Below the pieces are notes generated by a model. The model saw only the letters and a program-made list of their open reading frames with translations, was not told the origin of the DNA and made no database searches. Below, piece by piece: positions 43,351 through 55,700 of a stretch of DNA of 64,000 bases. Source of the DNA: Bretschneidera sinensis (Eukaryota > Streptophyta > Magnoliopsida > Brassicales > Akaniaceae); contig CM043700.1 of NCBI GenBank assembly GCA_023935145.1, forward strand, positions 103,778,400-103,842,399, in the 5' to 3' direction. The translations under genes and the position numbers were made by a program. Every line of letters begins with the position of its first letter. Within the stretch, counting starts at the first letter, position 1.

Positions 43351-44616
43351 TGATGAGTCTTAAATATTGCATATTTTAGACCCTTAACTTATATTTGTTA
43401 TGCTCTTAGTTAGTAATATTTCACTTTATTTTACATCTTTCTTGTGTTTTGTGTATTTTTATAGGTTTGTGGAGAAAATGAAGCATTTCAGGAGATGTGA
43501 AGCTTCAAGAGAAATTGCGATCGATCGCACTATGCTGCGACCGAGCGCAAGGTCATCAATCCCACATCGAAATGTTTGCAGTGCATCGCACCAGACACGC
43601 GATCGAGCGCACATGCGATCGAGCGCACCAGACACGCGATCGAGCGCATCTGCGATCGATCGCAACATACTGCGATCGAGCGCACTCGGGCAGTATTCTG
43701 CAAGCCACATTGCTCCGGGTGATCGATCGCAACATACTGCGATCGAGCGCACTCGGGCAGTATTCTGCAAGCCACATTGCTCCGGGTCTCCCCCTATATA
43801 AGCACCATCTGACTTCATAATTCAATGTACAATTCCTGAGCCACTTTGGCGTTTATAGGTGGACGTCCGTCAACATTCTGGTGGATCCCGAAGGCATTGC
43901 TACCACGAGGGGAAGCGCCGCCCGTCAGCGAGTAGAATTTCTCCCATGTAAAGTTGTTTATTTATTTCTTTATATTCAGTTGTTTTAGTTTAAATGTTTA
44001 GCACTTTTTATTATAGTTTTATTGTTCTGAGTGGCTAGACTCTTCAGCTAAGGTTGAAGATGAAGCCTCGCCGTTGTTTGGCGTAGTAGTTCAGATTTGC
44101 TTGTACAAATCTGACAATTTTTAGTATAAATGTTTTGTCAATTATTTAGGTTAATCTTATAATTGATTGAGTTTAAATTGTTTGTTTGATTTTTTTGGTG
44201 TTTCATCTGATGGATACATTGAATGCTTTTCGATTAAATTGGATTCCCTTTGTGATTTGTTAATAGCGGATACATCGGGTGCTTTTGGTTTAGTTGGGAT
44301 ATTCTTTGTTTTTTGTCTTATAGTTGGATTCATAGAATGTTTTGATAGGCTATATTTTTAGAACATGTATGCTTAACTTCGGTGGGGTGGATTCGGAAAC
44401 CTTAGTGTTTTTATTATTAGTTTTAAAATCAATTTAATTTAGTTTTAATTTGTTTTGCAAATTATCATTCAAAATTCGGAACTAGGTTAAGATAGGGTTA
44501 ATTTAGATTAAAAATTATATTTTCACCATGCAATTCCCTGTGGATTCGACCTCGCACTTGCACACACTATATTGCAAACGACTCGTGCGCTTGCGAGTAA
44601 TTTAAAATTCACAACA
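43351..44616 (+). repeat. LTR1 of G (5' LTR, family A)
   Basis: 1266 bp. A TATATA box is at 43795-43800, but the USE that should lie 33 bp upstream is deleted: CAGTAT joins TCTGCAAG directly. A USE further upstream remains at 43559-43569. The palindrome array is at 43517-43745. A 67-bp tandem duplication (43654-43720 and 43721-43787) is absent from the partner LTR4 and largely accounts for LTR1 being longer. Confidence 0.93.
43654..43787 (+). repeat. 67-bp tandem duplication in LTR1
   Basis: Two exact-looking copies start with GATCGATCGCAACATACTGC and end with CATTGCTCCGGGT. The duplicated unit includes two palindromic boxes and the promoter-proximal segment. Its absence from LTR4 means it arose after, or during, insertion. 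Confidence 0.93.
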
Positions 44617-44622
44617 AGTTTT

Positions 44623-44640
44623 TGGCGCCGCTGCCGGGGA
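44623..44640 (+). other. Primer-binding site for tRNA-Asp (G)
   Basis: TGGCGCCGCTGCCGGGGA, one mismatch to the perfect site, 6 bp after LTR1. Confidence 0.92.
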
Positions 44641-44785
44641 ATTGTTTGGTTTGTGAAAAAAAAAATTTCTGAATTGATTTTATTTTTCTACTAGTTAATT
44701 TAATTTAAATTTTTTTTTTGAGTTTTGTGTTTGCTTTATTCTGTTGCTTCTGCTGGTTAGTATCTCATTATTTTTCTGTTAGTGT

Positions 44786-46529
44786 ATGCTTGGTCGGAGA
44801 TCCTTGAACTTAGATTTGACACATTTAGATCCCGACTTAGAAAGAACTCTTAGGAGGCAGAAAAAAACACTAGTTGAGAGAGAGACTGTTGAGATGGAAG
44901 AAAATTTTAATCATTCCTGAACATGTAGAGCAACCTAGAGCTTGGAACGTGGACTCCACTACATCCCTTAGGGATTTGTTCGCACCTGTTGCAACTAACT
45001 CATCTTCCTGCATAATGTTGCCACCAACCAATGCCACACACTTTGATTTGAAGCCACATGTTATCCAACTCCTACCCTCATTCCATGGCTTAGATCTTGA
45101 AAATCCTTATAGTCATGTGAAGAAGTTCAAAGACATTTGTGCTACATTCAAATTCCAGAACTTCTCTGAGGAGTCAGTCCATCTTCGACTCTTCCCTTTC
45201 TCCCTTCACGATAGAGCTAGGGCGTGGTTGGACTCTAACACGTCCAGGTCTATTACATCTTGGGAAAACCTGCTTAGCAAATTTTATCATAAGTTTTTCC
45301 CAATGTCTAGAGTGAATGAGTGCCGAAAGGAGATTAGCTCTTTCACTCAGGACGAGGATGAGAAGTCCTCTGAAAGCTGGGAGCGCTTTAAAGAGTTACT
45401 GATCAGGTGCCCTCCACATGGATATGAGAAGTGGAGACTCGTTCAATTCTTCTACCAAGAGTTGACTCAACCCAACCGTAGTATGATCGAGTCTATGAAT
45501 GGGGGGGCATTCTTGAGTCTGACAGGAGACGAAGCATATATGGCGTTGGACAAGTTGTCCGACAACTCACAGCAGTGGGATTTTTCAAGCTGTCGAGATA
45601 AGTCCATTCGTGCTCCTAAGAGGGGAGGCATCTATGAGGTCAGGGAGGACGTTGATTTAAGGATAAAATTAGATGCCCTCACCAAGAAGATTGACGCTCT
45701 CATTGTGAGCCAATCCATCAATGCTGCCAACACATTCAATGTTGAAAGCTGTTCCATCTGTGCTAGTCCCATGCATCTAGCACAGAATTGCCCATCAATG
45801 CCGGCTTGTGCCGAGTATCCTATGGAACAAGTAAATGCTTTCAATGACTTTCGAAGGCAGTCAAATGGATCGTACTCCGAGACGTACAATCCAAGGTGGT
45901 GGAACCACCCAAATTTTTCATGGAGACAGAACCAACCAATGAATCAGGGAGGAGCCTCTCATCATGCTCAAAATCAATATCCTCCCGGATTTGCCCCACA
46001 AATTCCTAATCATGGTCGTTCTGCCCATCCAGCACCTTCACCTGCTTACCACGCACCCACCCAAACACCAGCGCCAGTTTCACAGTCGATTGAGGACACT
46101 CTTAAGGAGTTCATGAAGGCGACTAGCCAAAGTATGAGCGATGTGAGGAGTGCAACAATGGTAAACACCCAAGCAATTGCCAAGCTGGAAAGTCAAATAG
46201 GGCAAATTGCAAGTCACTTGGGTGAGAGAGAGAAAGGAAAGTTCCCCAGTCAGCCCGTGCAAAACCCAAAAGGACAATTTATGGTTGAGAGTTCATCAAC
46301 TCCTACGCATGGGGAGGAACAAGTACAGTCGATTGTCACACTGAGGTCTGGGAGACAAGTGGACAATCAAGTGGAAGAGAGCCCTGCTATGCAGCAAGGG
46401 CAAGGGAGTGGCAACACAGAGAAGAGAGATGCTGAGCCATCTACAGCCACACCTACTGAGAAAGACCCTCCTAGGTCGTTTGTACCTAGAGCACCCTACC
46501 CCGAGAGATTACAGGTGCCCAAGAAAGGA
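44786..46529 (+). pseudogene. G gag (plus-strand copy)
   Basis: The start is the ATG at 44786 (MLGRRSLNLDLTHLDPDLER). An extra T near 44917 shifts the frame; after it the reading frame is open for over 1000 codons through gag and protease. The Gag core shows VIQLLPSFHGLDLENPYSHV, LRLFPFSLHDRARAWLDSNT, YHKFFPMSRVNECRKEISSF and SWERFKELLIRCPPHGYEKW. The zinc knuckle CSICASPMHLAQNC is at 45750-45791, followed by SETYNPRWWNHPNFSW, a long Pro/Gln-rich stretch and TLRSGRQV. Gag builds the particle and packages RNA. Apart from the single-base insertion it is intact, unlike the gags of B, C, D and F. Confidence 0.9.
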
Positions 46530-49500
46530 GGGAAGTATGAGGAAATTCTGGAGGTATTTAAGCAAGTCCAAATCAATATCCCATTTTTGGATGCCATCCA
46601 TCAAGTGCCATCATATGCCAAGTTTTTAAAGGACTTGGTCACTATCAAGAGGAGGACGAATGTCCCAAAGAAGGCATTTTTGACCGAGCAGGTCAGTTCA
46701 ATCCTTCAGTGCAAGCTACCCATCAAGTATAAGGACCCGGGGTGTCCTACCATCTCTTGCACGATAGGAGTCAGCCATATTGAGAGGGCCCTTTTGGATC
46801 TAGGGGCGAGTGTGAATCTTCTACCCTACTCAGTCTATATGCAGTTGGGGTTAGGAGAATTGAAGCCCACATCCACGACTCTTCAATTGGCTGACAGGTC
46901 AGTGAAAAGACCACGGGGGATAGTTGAGGACGTTTTGATAAAAGTGGATAAGTTCTATTTCCCCGTGGATTTTATTGTGCTTGACACAGAGCCGGTTCAG
47001 AATGTAGGGATTCAAATACCGGTGATTCTAGGGCGACCATTCTTAGCCACTGCTAACGCCCTAATCAATTGTAGGACAGGGGTGATGAAGATCTCCTTCG
47101 AAAATATGACAGTGGAGTTGAACATTTTTGATATCACTAGGCAACCACTGGAATATGATGAAATGAGAGATGTATGCTTGATAGAGGAGATTCTTGAGGA
47201 TACTGTGGATGAATCAAGCATTGAGGATCCCATGGAGGCATGCTTTGCTCACTTTGGCGAGGACTTGGGTTTAGATAAGTTACTCGAGGAAGTAAATGCC
47301 GTTTTGGAGTCTGATCCTCAAGAAAGCAAGGAGGAGGAGGAGAAGGTGTCACCAGAACCTCAAAAGAAGGAACTTAAGCCTTTACCGGATAATCTTAAGT
47401 ATAAGTTCCTAGGTCCAGTATACTGTTTGCCTGTGATAATAGCTTCAGATTTGGGAGAGGCTCAAGAGGAGAAATTATTAGATGTTTTAAGAGAGCACAA
47501 GGAAGCTATCGGCTGGACCATTGAGGATATTAAGGGAATCAGCCCCTCGGTGGTGATGCACAGGATACATTTAGAGGAAGATGCTAAGACATCGAGGGAG
47601 CCGCAAAGAAAGCTCAACCCTGCTATGCAAGAAGTTGTGAGGGCAGAGGTTATTAAGCTGTTAGATGCAGGGATCATTTATCCCATCTCTGATAGCAAGT
47701 GGGTGAGCCCCATTCATGTCGTGCCCAAGCGAGCTGGGTTAGCGGTAGTAAAGAATAAGGACGACGAGTTGGTGCCAACTCGTGTGCAGTCTGGGTGGAG
47801 AGTGTGTATAGACTACCGTAAGCTGAACAGTGCCACAAGGAAGGATCACTTTCCACTTCCATTTATTGATCAGATGGTGGAGTGTTTGGCTGGGCACGAG
47901 TATTATTGCTTTTTGGATGGCTATTCTGGATATAACTAGGTCCCCGTGGACCCTGAAGATCAGGAGAAGACGACATTTACCTGTCCTTTTGGGACCTTCG
48001 CCTACCGTCGCATGCCCTTTGGGTTATGCAATGCACCCGCCACTTTTCAGTGGTGCATGGTCAGTATATTCTCTGACATTGTAGAGTGGTTCTTGGAGAT
48101 TTTCATGGACGACTTCTCTGTCTTCGGTTCAACATTTGAGGAGTGCCTGCACCGTCTCTCTTTGGTTTTGGTACGGTGCAAGGAGAAGAACCTGGTGCTT
48201 AATTGGGAGAAGTGCCATTTTATGGTTAAGCAAGGAATTGTACTGGGGCATATCGTATCTCATTGAGGGATTGAGGTCGACAAGGCGAAAGTGGATTTGA
48301 TTTCCAGCCTTCCACCCCCATGTACGATGAAAGAGGTTCGATCTTTCTGGGCCATGCAGGTTTCTATAGGCGATTTATCCAGAATTTCAGCAAGATCGCC
48401 AGGCCCTTGTGCAAGTTGTTGCAAAAAGATGCCCCATTTCTATTTGATGAGGATTGTAAGAAAGCGTTTGGGGATCTGAAGAAAATTCTGACGTCCACAC
48501 CCATTATTCAGCCACCTAACTGGGATGTGCCTTTTGAGATTATGTGTGACGCATCAGACTATGCTATTGGAGCTGTTTTGGGGCAACGTGTTGATAAACT
48601 TCCCCATGCTATCTATTATGCAAGTCGAACTCTAAAAGACGCACAACTCAATTATTCTACCACTGAGAAGGAGTTGCTTGCAGTCGTTTTTGCATTAGAC
48701 AAGTTCAGATCCTACTTGTTAGGATCTAAAGTCATTATCTACTCGGACCATGCTGCATTGAAGTATCTTTTCTCTAAAAAAATGCTAAATCTCGTCTTAT
48801 CCGATGAATATTGCTTCTTCAAGAGTTCGACATTGAGATTCGGGATAAGAAAGGTTCGGAAAATGTGGTGGCGGACCATTTGTCTAGATTGATTGTGGAA
48901 TTCAGTGAGGCTGCCACTCCCATTTCTGAGACCTTTCCTGATGAGCAATTGATGCACATTGCTCACAGTCCCGCACCATGGTTTGCTGACATAGGGAACT
49001 ATCTTGTCACCGGGCACATGCCCTTGCATTGGGGGAGGCAAGATAAATCAAAAATTTTGGCCATGGTAAAACACTTTTTTTGGGACGATCCTTACCTGTT
49101 CAAGTATTGTCCTGATAAGATCATTAGACGGTGTATTCCTGAGCATGACCAATCTAATGTCATCGCCTTTTGTCATGATCATGCATGTGGAGGCCATTTT
49201 AGTGCTAAAAAGACCGCTGCAAAGATTTTGCAGTGTGGATTTTATTGGCCTACCCTGTTCCGGGACTCTCACACCTACTGTATATCTTGTGAGCGTTGCC
49301 AAAAGCTAGGGAGTCTTTCTAGGAGAAATATGATGCCCCTCAACCCTATTCTGATTGTTGAGATTTTTGATGTGTGGGGCATTGATTTCATGGGACCATT
49401 CCCAAACTCCTTTGGCTACTTATACATTCTAGTTGCTGTGGACTATCTGTCCAAGTGGGTGGAGGCCGTTGCGTGCAAGACCAATGACCACAGAGTTGTG

Positions 49501-50271
49501 GTCCAGTTCTTGAAAGATACTATTTTTGCTCGTTTTGGTACGCCTCGAGCAATCATAAGTGATGGAGGTAAGCATTTTTGCAACAAGATCTTTGAGCAGT
49601 TGATGAAGAAATATTGTATCATGCACAAAGTTGCCACCCCATATCACCCATAGACGAGTGGTCAAATGGAAATTTCAAATCGCGAGTTCAAACAAATTTT
49701 GGAAAAGACTGTGAACCCTAATAGAAAGGATTGGTCTCTGCGATTGATGGATGCACTGTGGGCATATCGGACAGCCTTCAAGACGCCAATTGGCATGTCT
49801 CCCTATCGCATTGTATACGAAAAGGCATGTCACCTTCCGGTTGAATTAGAGCATCGTGCGTATTGGGCTGTCAAGCAACTAAATTTCAATCTTTCCAAGG
49901 CTGGCTCACAACGAAAGCTCCAACTCAATGAATTGGAGGAGCTGCGGAATGATGCATATGAGTGTGCCCGATCATACAAAGCACAAATGAAGAAGACTCA
50001 TGACCAAAACATTTTGAGACGAGCTTTTGAGCCGGGTCAGAAAGTTCTTCTTTATAATTCGCGCCTGCATCTTTTTCCGGGCAAGCTCAAATCCCGATGG
50101 TCAGGCCCATTCATTATTCGATCAGTTTTTCCTCATGGGGCCATCGAGATTGAGGATCCTAAGAATGGTAATACTTTCAAGGTAAATGGACAGAGGCTAA
50201 AACCATTCTTAGAGTTGAGGAGTCCGGACATTGATACGATACTGTTGGAGGATCCTAGTTACTCAGATTGA
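46530..50271 (+). pseudogene. G pol (plus-strand copy): protease, RT, RNase H, integrase
   Basis: Protease active site ALLDLGASVNLLPYSVY (Asp codon 46797-46799), [56 protein letters not shown], the catalytic FMDDFSVFG (DD at 48108-48113). RNase [46 protein letters not shown]. Integrase: zinc region ending [11 protein letters not shown], then D (49384), D (49561) and E (49669), a D,D(35)E arrangement. It ends EDPSYSD at 50271. Breaks against copy H: TAG at 47937-47939, TGA at 48264-48266, a lost T near 48344, a lost G near 48780, and TAG at 49651-49653. Confidence 0.92.
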
Positions 50272-50328
50272 GTGTAGTATTCTAGGGAGAGTCTGGCTGA
50301 AGACGTTAAACTTAGCGCTCATGGGAGG

Positions 50329-51594
50329 TGATGAGTCTTAAATATTGCATATTTTAGACCCTTAACTTACATTTGTTATGCTCTTAGTTAGTAGTATTTT
50401 ACTTTATTTTACGTTTTTCTTGTGTTTTGTGTGTTTTTACAGCTTTGTGGAGAAAATGAAGCATTTTAGGAGATTTGAAGCTTCTGGAAACATTGCGATC
50501 AATCGCACGAGATATGCGATCGAGCGCACATGCGCTCGAGCGCACCTGCCTATGATCGAGCGCAAGGTCATCAATCCCACATTGAAATATTTGAAGTTCA
50601 GTGCATCTGCGATCGATCGCAGCAGACATGCGATCGAGCGCACATGAGATCGTGCGCACCAGACACGCGATCGAGCGCATCTGCGATCGATCGCAACATA
50701 TTGCAATCGAGTGCACACGGGCCTGTATCCCACATCGTTTCTGCAAGCCACATTACTCCGGGTCTTCCCCTATATAAACACCACCTGACTTCATAATTCA
50801 GTGTACAATTCCTGAGCCACTTTGGTGTTTACCGGTGGACTTCCACCAGCATTTTGGTGGATCCCGAAGGCATTGCTACCACGAGGGGAAGCGCCGCCCG
50901 TTAGCGATTGGAATTTCTCCCATGTAAAGTTGTTTATTTATTTATTTATATTCAGTTGTTTTAGTTTAAATGTTTAGCACTTTTTATTATAGTTTTATAG
51001 TTATGAGTGGCTAGACTCTTCAGCTAAGGTTGAAGATGAAGCCCCGCCGTTGTTTGGCGTAGTAGTTCCGATTTGCTTGTACAAATCTGAGAATTTTTAG
51101 TATAAATGTTCTGTCAATTATTTGAGTTAATCTTATAATTGATTGAGTTTAAATTATCTGTTTGATTTTCTTTGTGTTTCATCTGATGGATACATTGAAT
51201 GCTTTTCGATTAAATTGGATTCCCTTTGTGATTTGTTAAGAGCGGATACATTGGGTGCTTTTGGTTTAGTTGGGATATTCTTTGTTTTTTGTCTTATAGT
51301 TGGATTCATTGAATGTTTTGATAGGCTATATTTTTAGAACATGTATGCTTAACTTCGATGGGGTAGATTCGGAAACCTTAGTGCTTTTTATTATTAGTTT
51401 TTAATCAACTTAGTTTAATTTTAATTTCTTTTGCAAATTATCATTCAAAATTCGGAACTAGGTTAAAATAGAGTTAGTTTAGATTAAAAATTATATTTTC
51501 ACAACGCAATTCCCTGTGGATTCGACCTCGCACCTGCACAACGCTATACTGCAAACGACTCGTGCACTTGCGAGTAAATTTAAAACTCACAACA
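50329..51594 (+). repeat. LTR2 of G (family A, plus)
   Basis: 1266 bp, TGATGAGTC...CTCACAACA. It follows the pol stop by only 57 bp, with no 3' UTR or polypurine tract before it, so it is not a normal 3' LTR. A PBS and leader follow, so it behaves as the 5' LTR of a second element. The flank is GGAGG (50324-50328). Wording and array match LTR3, not LTR1 or LTR4. The palindrome array is at 50494-50712. Confidence 0.92.
50727..50776 (+). promoter_or_regulatory. snRNA-type promoter in LTR2: USE plus TATA, 33-bp spacing
   Basis: ATCCCACATCG at 50727-50737 and TATATA at 50771-50776, with 33 bases between. A second USE-like ATCCCACATTG is at 50575-50585. Confidence 0.72.
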
Positions 51595-51600
51595 AGTTTT

Positions 51601-51618
51601 TGGCGCCGTTGCCGGGGA
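51601..51618 (+). other. Primer-binding site for tRNA-Asp (after LTR2)
   Basis: TGGCGCCGTTGCCGGGGA, a perfect 18-base complement of the plant tRNA-Asp 3' end, 6 bp after LTR2. A family-A leader follows to about 51700 and ends in an A-rich run, where the inverted block begins. Confidence 0.95.
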
Positions 51619-51721
51619 ATTGTTTGGTTTGTGAAAATTTTTTGTCTGAATTGATTTTATTTTTCTACTAGTTAGTTATCTTTTTGTTAGAAAAAAAAAT
51701 TTTAATTTAATTAAAAAAAAA

Positions 51722-52114
51722 GGTGCTGGATAAGCTGAGTGATTGTAACTTGGAATTGGTGGAGGAAATTCGGGAGTGTATTGATTGTGAGCATGGTAAG
51801 GGGCTCCTCCCTGATTCTTTGGTTGGTTATGCTCCCATGAAAAATTAGAGTGGTCCCACCACCCTGGATTGTATGTTTCGGAGCAAGATCCATTTGATTG
51901 CCAACAACAGTCATTGAAAGCATTCATTTGTTCCATAGGATACTCGGCACAAGCCGGCATTGATGGGCAATTATGTGCTAGATGCATGGGACTAGTACAG
52001 ATGGAACAGCTTTCAACATTGAAAGTGTTGGCAGCATTGAGGGACGGGCTGGTCATTTTAATGAAATCCTTGAGGGCGTCCTCTAAAGACTATGAAACCG
52101 GCGCTGGATTCATC
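51722..52114 (-). pseudogene. Second copy of the rearranged gag fragment
   Basis: The minus frame from 52056 encodes the zinc knuckle CSICTSPMHLAHNC, SETYNPGWWDHSNFSW and YPAP, then runs into the A-rich leader of LTR2 at 51721. Upstream (52057-52114) is the misplaced SLEDALKDF segment with a TAG just before it, exactly the arrangement at 3314-3378. The shared join and shared stop show common descent from one deleted element. To its right comes 3' UTR sequence in the same orientation, joined at a T-rich run (52115-52130). Confidence 0.8.
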
Positions 52115-52129
52115 CACATTTTTTTTTTA

Positions 52130-52761
52130 TATTTTCCTATGCCCAAGAGTTCATCCAACAAGTCATCCAGTTTCAGTTAAGATAAGGAAAAATACACATT
52201 AAAATCACGTGTCATACCTCACATAATTTATGCTAATGTGCTCGTGTTAGATTGGATCAAACATGTGAATTCTCAAAATGCCTAAAGTAAGTAACTAAAT
52301 TTTAAAAATTTATCACCAGATCATGTGTTCAAAATGTTAAGCTCACCAATGACATCACATCACAGAAAATATTTAGATCAACCAAAATTTCACGATAACA
52401 TGAGCATGCATTTATCTCTATGATGAAAAGACAACAAATTAGGACAAAGTGTGTGATGTGTCTCCCATACCCCCAAACTTAAATTACACATTGACCCCAA
52501 TGTGTGACTAATATGGAAAGAGCTGACCTGAGATATGGAGAACTATCTGGACTGGTATGGCTCATAGCATACCCCCAAACTTGAACTGAAGTATGCTTTG
52601 TCCTTGAAAAATAAAAACTGGAAAACAAAAAATACTGGAAACAAACATTAATCATAAAAATGCGAAATAATAAATAAACAAAAGAAAAGATAAGCTGTGG
52701 GGTGCCTCCCATGAGCGCTAAGTTTTACGTCTTCAGCCAGACTCTCCCTAGAATACTACAC
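52130..52761 (-). other. First half of the H 3' UTR (inverted)
   Basis: Corresponds to 60350-60975 in reverse complement. It contains two PPT-like AAGTTTGGGGGTATG motifs (about 52466-52505 and 52569-52608). It starts right after the pol stop at 52762. There is no gene here. Confidence 0.82.
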
Positions 52762-55700
52762 TCAATCTGAGTAACTAGGATCCTCCAACAGTATCGTCTC
52801 AATGTCTAGACTCCTCAACTCTAAGAATGGTTTTAGCCTCTGTCCATTTACCTTGAAAGTATTACCATTCTTAGGATCCTCAATCTCGATGGCCCCATGA
52901 GGAAAAACCGATCGAATAATGAATGGGCCTGACCATCGGGATTTGAGCTTGCCTGGAAAAAGATGCAGGCGCGAATTATAAAGAAGAACTCTCTGACCCG
53001 GCTCAAAAGCTCGTCTCAAAATATTTTGGTCATGAGTCTTCTTCATTTGTGCTTTGTATGATCGGGCACACTTATATGCATCATTCCGCAGCTCCTCCAA
53101 TTCATTGAGTTGGAGCTTCCGTTGTGAGCCAGCCTTGGAAAGATTAAAATTTAGTTGCTTGACAGCCCAATACGCACGATGCTCTAATTCAACCGGAAGG
53201 TGACATGCCTTTCCGTATACAATGCGATAGGGAGACATGCCAATTGGCGTCTTGAAGGCTATCCGATATGCCCATAGTGCATCCGTCAATCGCAGAGACC
53301 AGTCCTTTCTAGTAGGGTTCACAGTCTTTTCCAAAATATGTTTGATCTCGCGATTTGAAATTTCCACTTGACCACTCGTCTGTGGGTGATATGGGGTGGC
53401 AACTTTGTGCGTGATACAATATTTCTTCATCAACTGCTCAAAGATCTTGTTGCAAAAGTGCTTACCTCCATCACTTATGATTGCTCAAGGCGTACTAAAA
53501 CGAGCAAAAATAGTGTCTTTCAAGAACTGGACCACAACTCTGTGGTCATTGGTCTTGCACGCAACAGCCTCCACCCACTTGGACAGATAGTCCACAGCAA
53601 CTAGAATGTATAAGTAGCCAAAGGAGTTTGGGAATGGTCTCATGAAATCAATGCCCCACACACCAAAAATCTCAACAATCAGAATAGGGTTGAGGGGCAT
53701 CATATTTCTCCTAGAAAGACTCCCTAGCTTTTGGCAACGCTCACAAGATATACAGTAGGTGTGAGAGTCCCGGAACAGGGTAGGCCAATAAAATCCACAC
53801 TGCAAAATCTTTGCAGCGGTCTTTTTAGCACTAAAATGGCCTCCACATGCATGATCATGACAAAAGGCAATGACATTAGATTGGTCATGCTCAGGAATAC
53901 ACCGTCTAATGATCTGATCAGGACAATACTTGAACAGGTAAGGATCGTCCCAGAAAAAGTGTTTTACCATGGCCAAAAATTTTGATTTATCTTGCCTCCC
54001 CCAATGCAAGGGCATGTGTCCGGTGACAAGATAGTTCACTATGTCAGCAAACCATGGTGCGGGACTGTGAGCAATGTGCATCAATTGCTCATCAGGAAAG
54101 GTCTCAGAAATGGGAGTGGCAGCCTCACTGAATTCCACAATCAATCTAGACAAATGGTCCGCCACCATATTTTCTGAACCTTTCTTATCCCGAATCTCAA
54201 TGTCGAACTCTTGAAGTAGCAAGATCCATCGGATAAGACGAGATTTAGCATCTTTTTTAGAGAAAAGATACTTCAATGCAGCATGGTCCGAGTAGATAAT
54301 GACTTTAGATCCTAACAAATAGGATCTGAACTTGTCTAATGCAAAAACGACTGCAAGCAACTCCTTCTCAGTGGTAGAGTAATTGAGTTGTGCGTCGTTT
54401 AGAGTTCGACTTGCATAATAGATAGCATGGGGAAGTTTATCAACATGCTGCCCCAAAACAACTCCAACAGCATAGTCTGATGCGTCACACATAATCTCAA
54501 AAGGCACATTCCAGTTAGGTGGCTGAATAATGGGTGTGGACGTCAGAATTTTCTTCAAATCCCCAAATGCTTTCTTACAATCCTCATCAAATAGAAATGG
54601 GGCATCTTTTTGCAACAACTTGCACAAGGGCCTGGCGATCTTGCTGAAATTCTGGATAAATCGCCTATAGAAACCTGCATGGCCCAGAAAAGATCGAACC
54701 TCTTTCACCGTACGTGGGGGTGGAAGGCTGGAAATCAAATCCACCTTCGCTTTATCGACCTCAATCCCTCGATGAGATACGATATGCCCCAGTACAATTC
54801 CTTGCTTGACCATAAAATGACACTTCTCCGAATTAAGCACCAGGTTCTTCTCCTTGCACCGTACCAAAACCAAAGAGAGACGGTGCAGACACTCCTCAAA
54901 TGTTGAACCGAAGATGGAGAAGTCGTCCATGAAAATCTCCAAGAACCGCTCTACCATGTCAGAGAATATACTGACCATGCACCGCTGAAAAGTGGCGGGT
55001 GCATTGCATAACCCAAAGGGCATGCGACGGTAGGCGAAGGTCCCAAAAAGATAGGTAAATGTCGTCTTCTCCTGATCTTCGGGGTCCACGGGGACCTGGT
55101 TATATCCAGAATAACCATCCAAAGAGCAATAATACTCGTGCCCAGCCAAACGCTCCACTATCTGATCAATAAATGGAAGTGGAAAATGATCATTCCTTGT
55201 GGCACTGTTCAGCTTACGGTAGTCTATACACACTCTCCACCCAGACTGCACACGAGTTGGCACCAACTCGTCGTCCTTATTCTTTACTACCGTTAACCCA
55301 GCTCGCTTGGGCACGACATGAATGGGGCTCACCCACTTGCTATCAGAGATGGGATAAATGATCCCTGCATCTAACAGCTTAATAACCTCTGCTCTCACAA
55401 CCTCTTGCATAGCAGGGTTGAGCCTTCTTTGCGGCTCCCTTGATGGCTTAGCATCTTCCTCCAAGTGTATCCTGTGCATCACCACCGAGGGGCTGATTCC
55501 CTTAGTATCCTCTATGGTCCAGCCGGTAGCTTCCTTGTGCTTTCTTAAAACATCTAATAATTTCTCCTCTTGAGCCTCTCCCAAATCTGAAGCTATTATC
55601 ACAGGCAAACAGTATGCTGGACCCAGGAACTTATACTTAAGATTATCCGGTAAAGGCTTAAGTTCCTTCTTTTGAGGTTCTGGTGACACCTTCTCCTCCT

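Noticed and set aside
50530..50796. Open frames on both strands rich in RSSA/DRAH/SIAC repeats in the LTR U3 regions
   Set aside because: They are translations of the GATCGATCGCA palindrome arrays; being self-complementary and stop-poor, these stay open in several frames on both strands.
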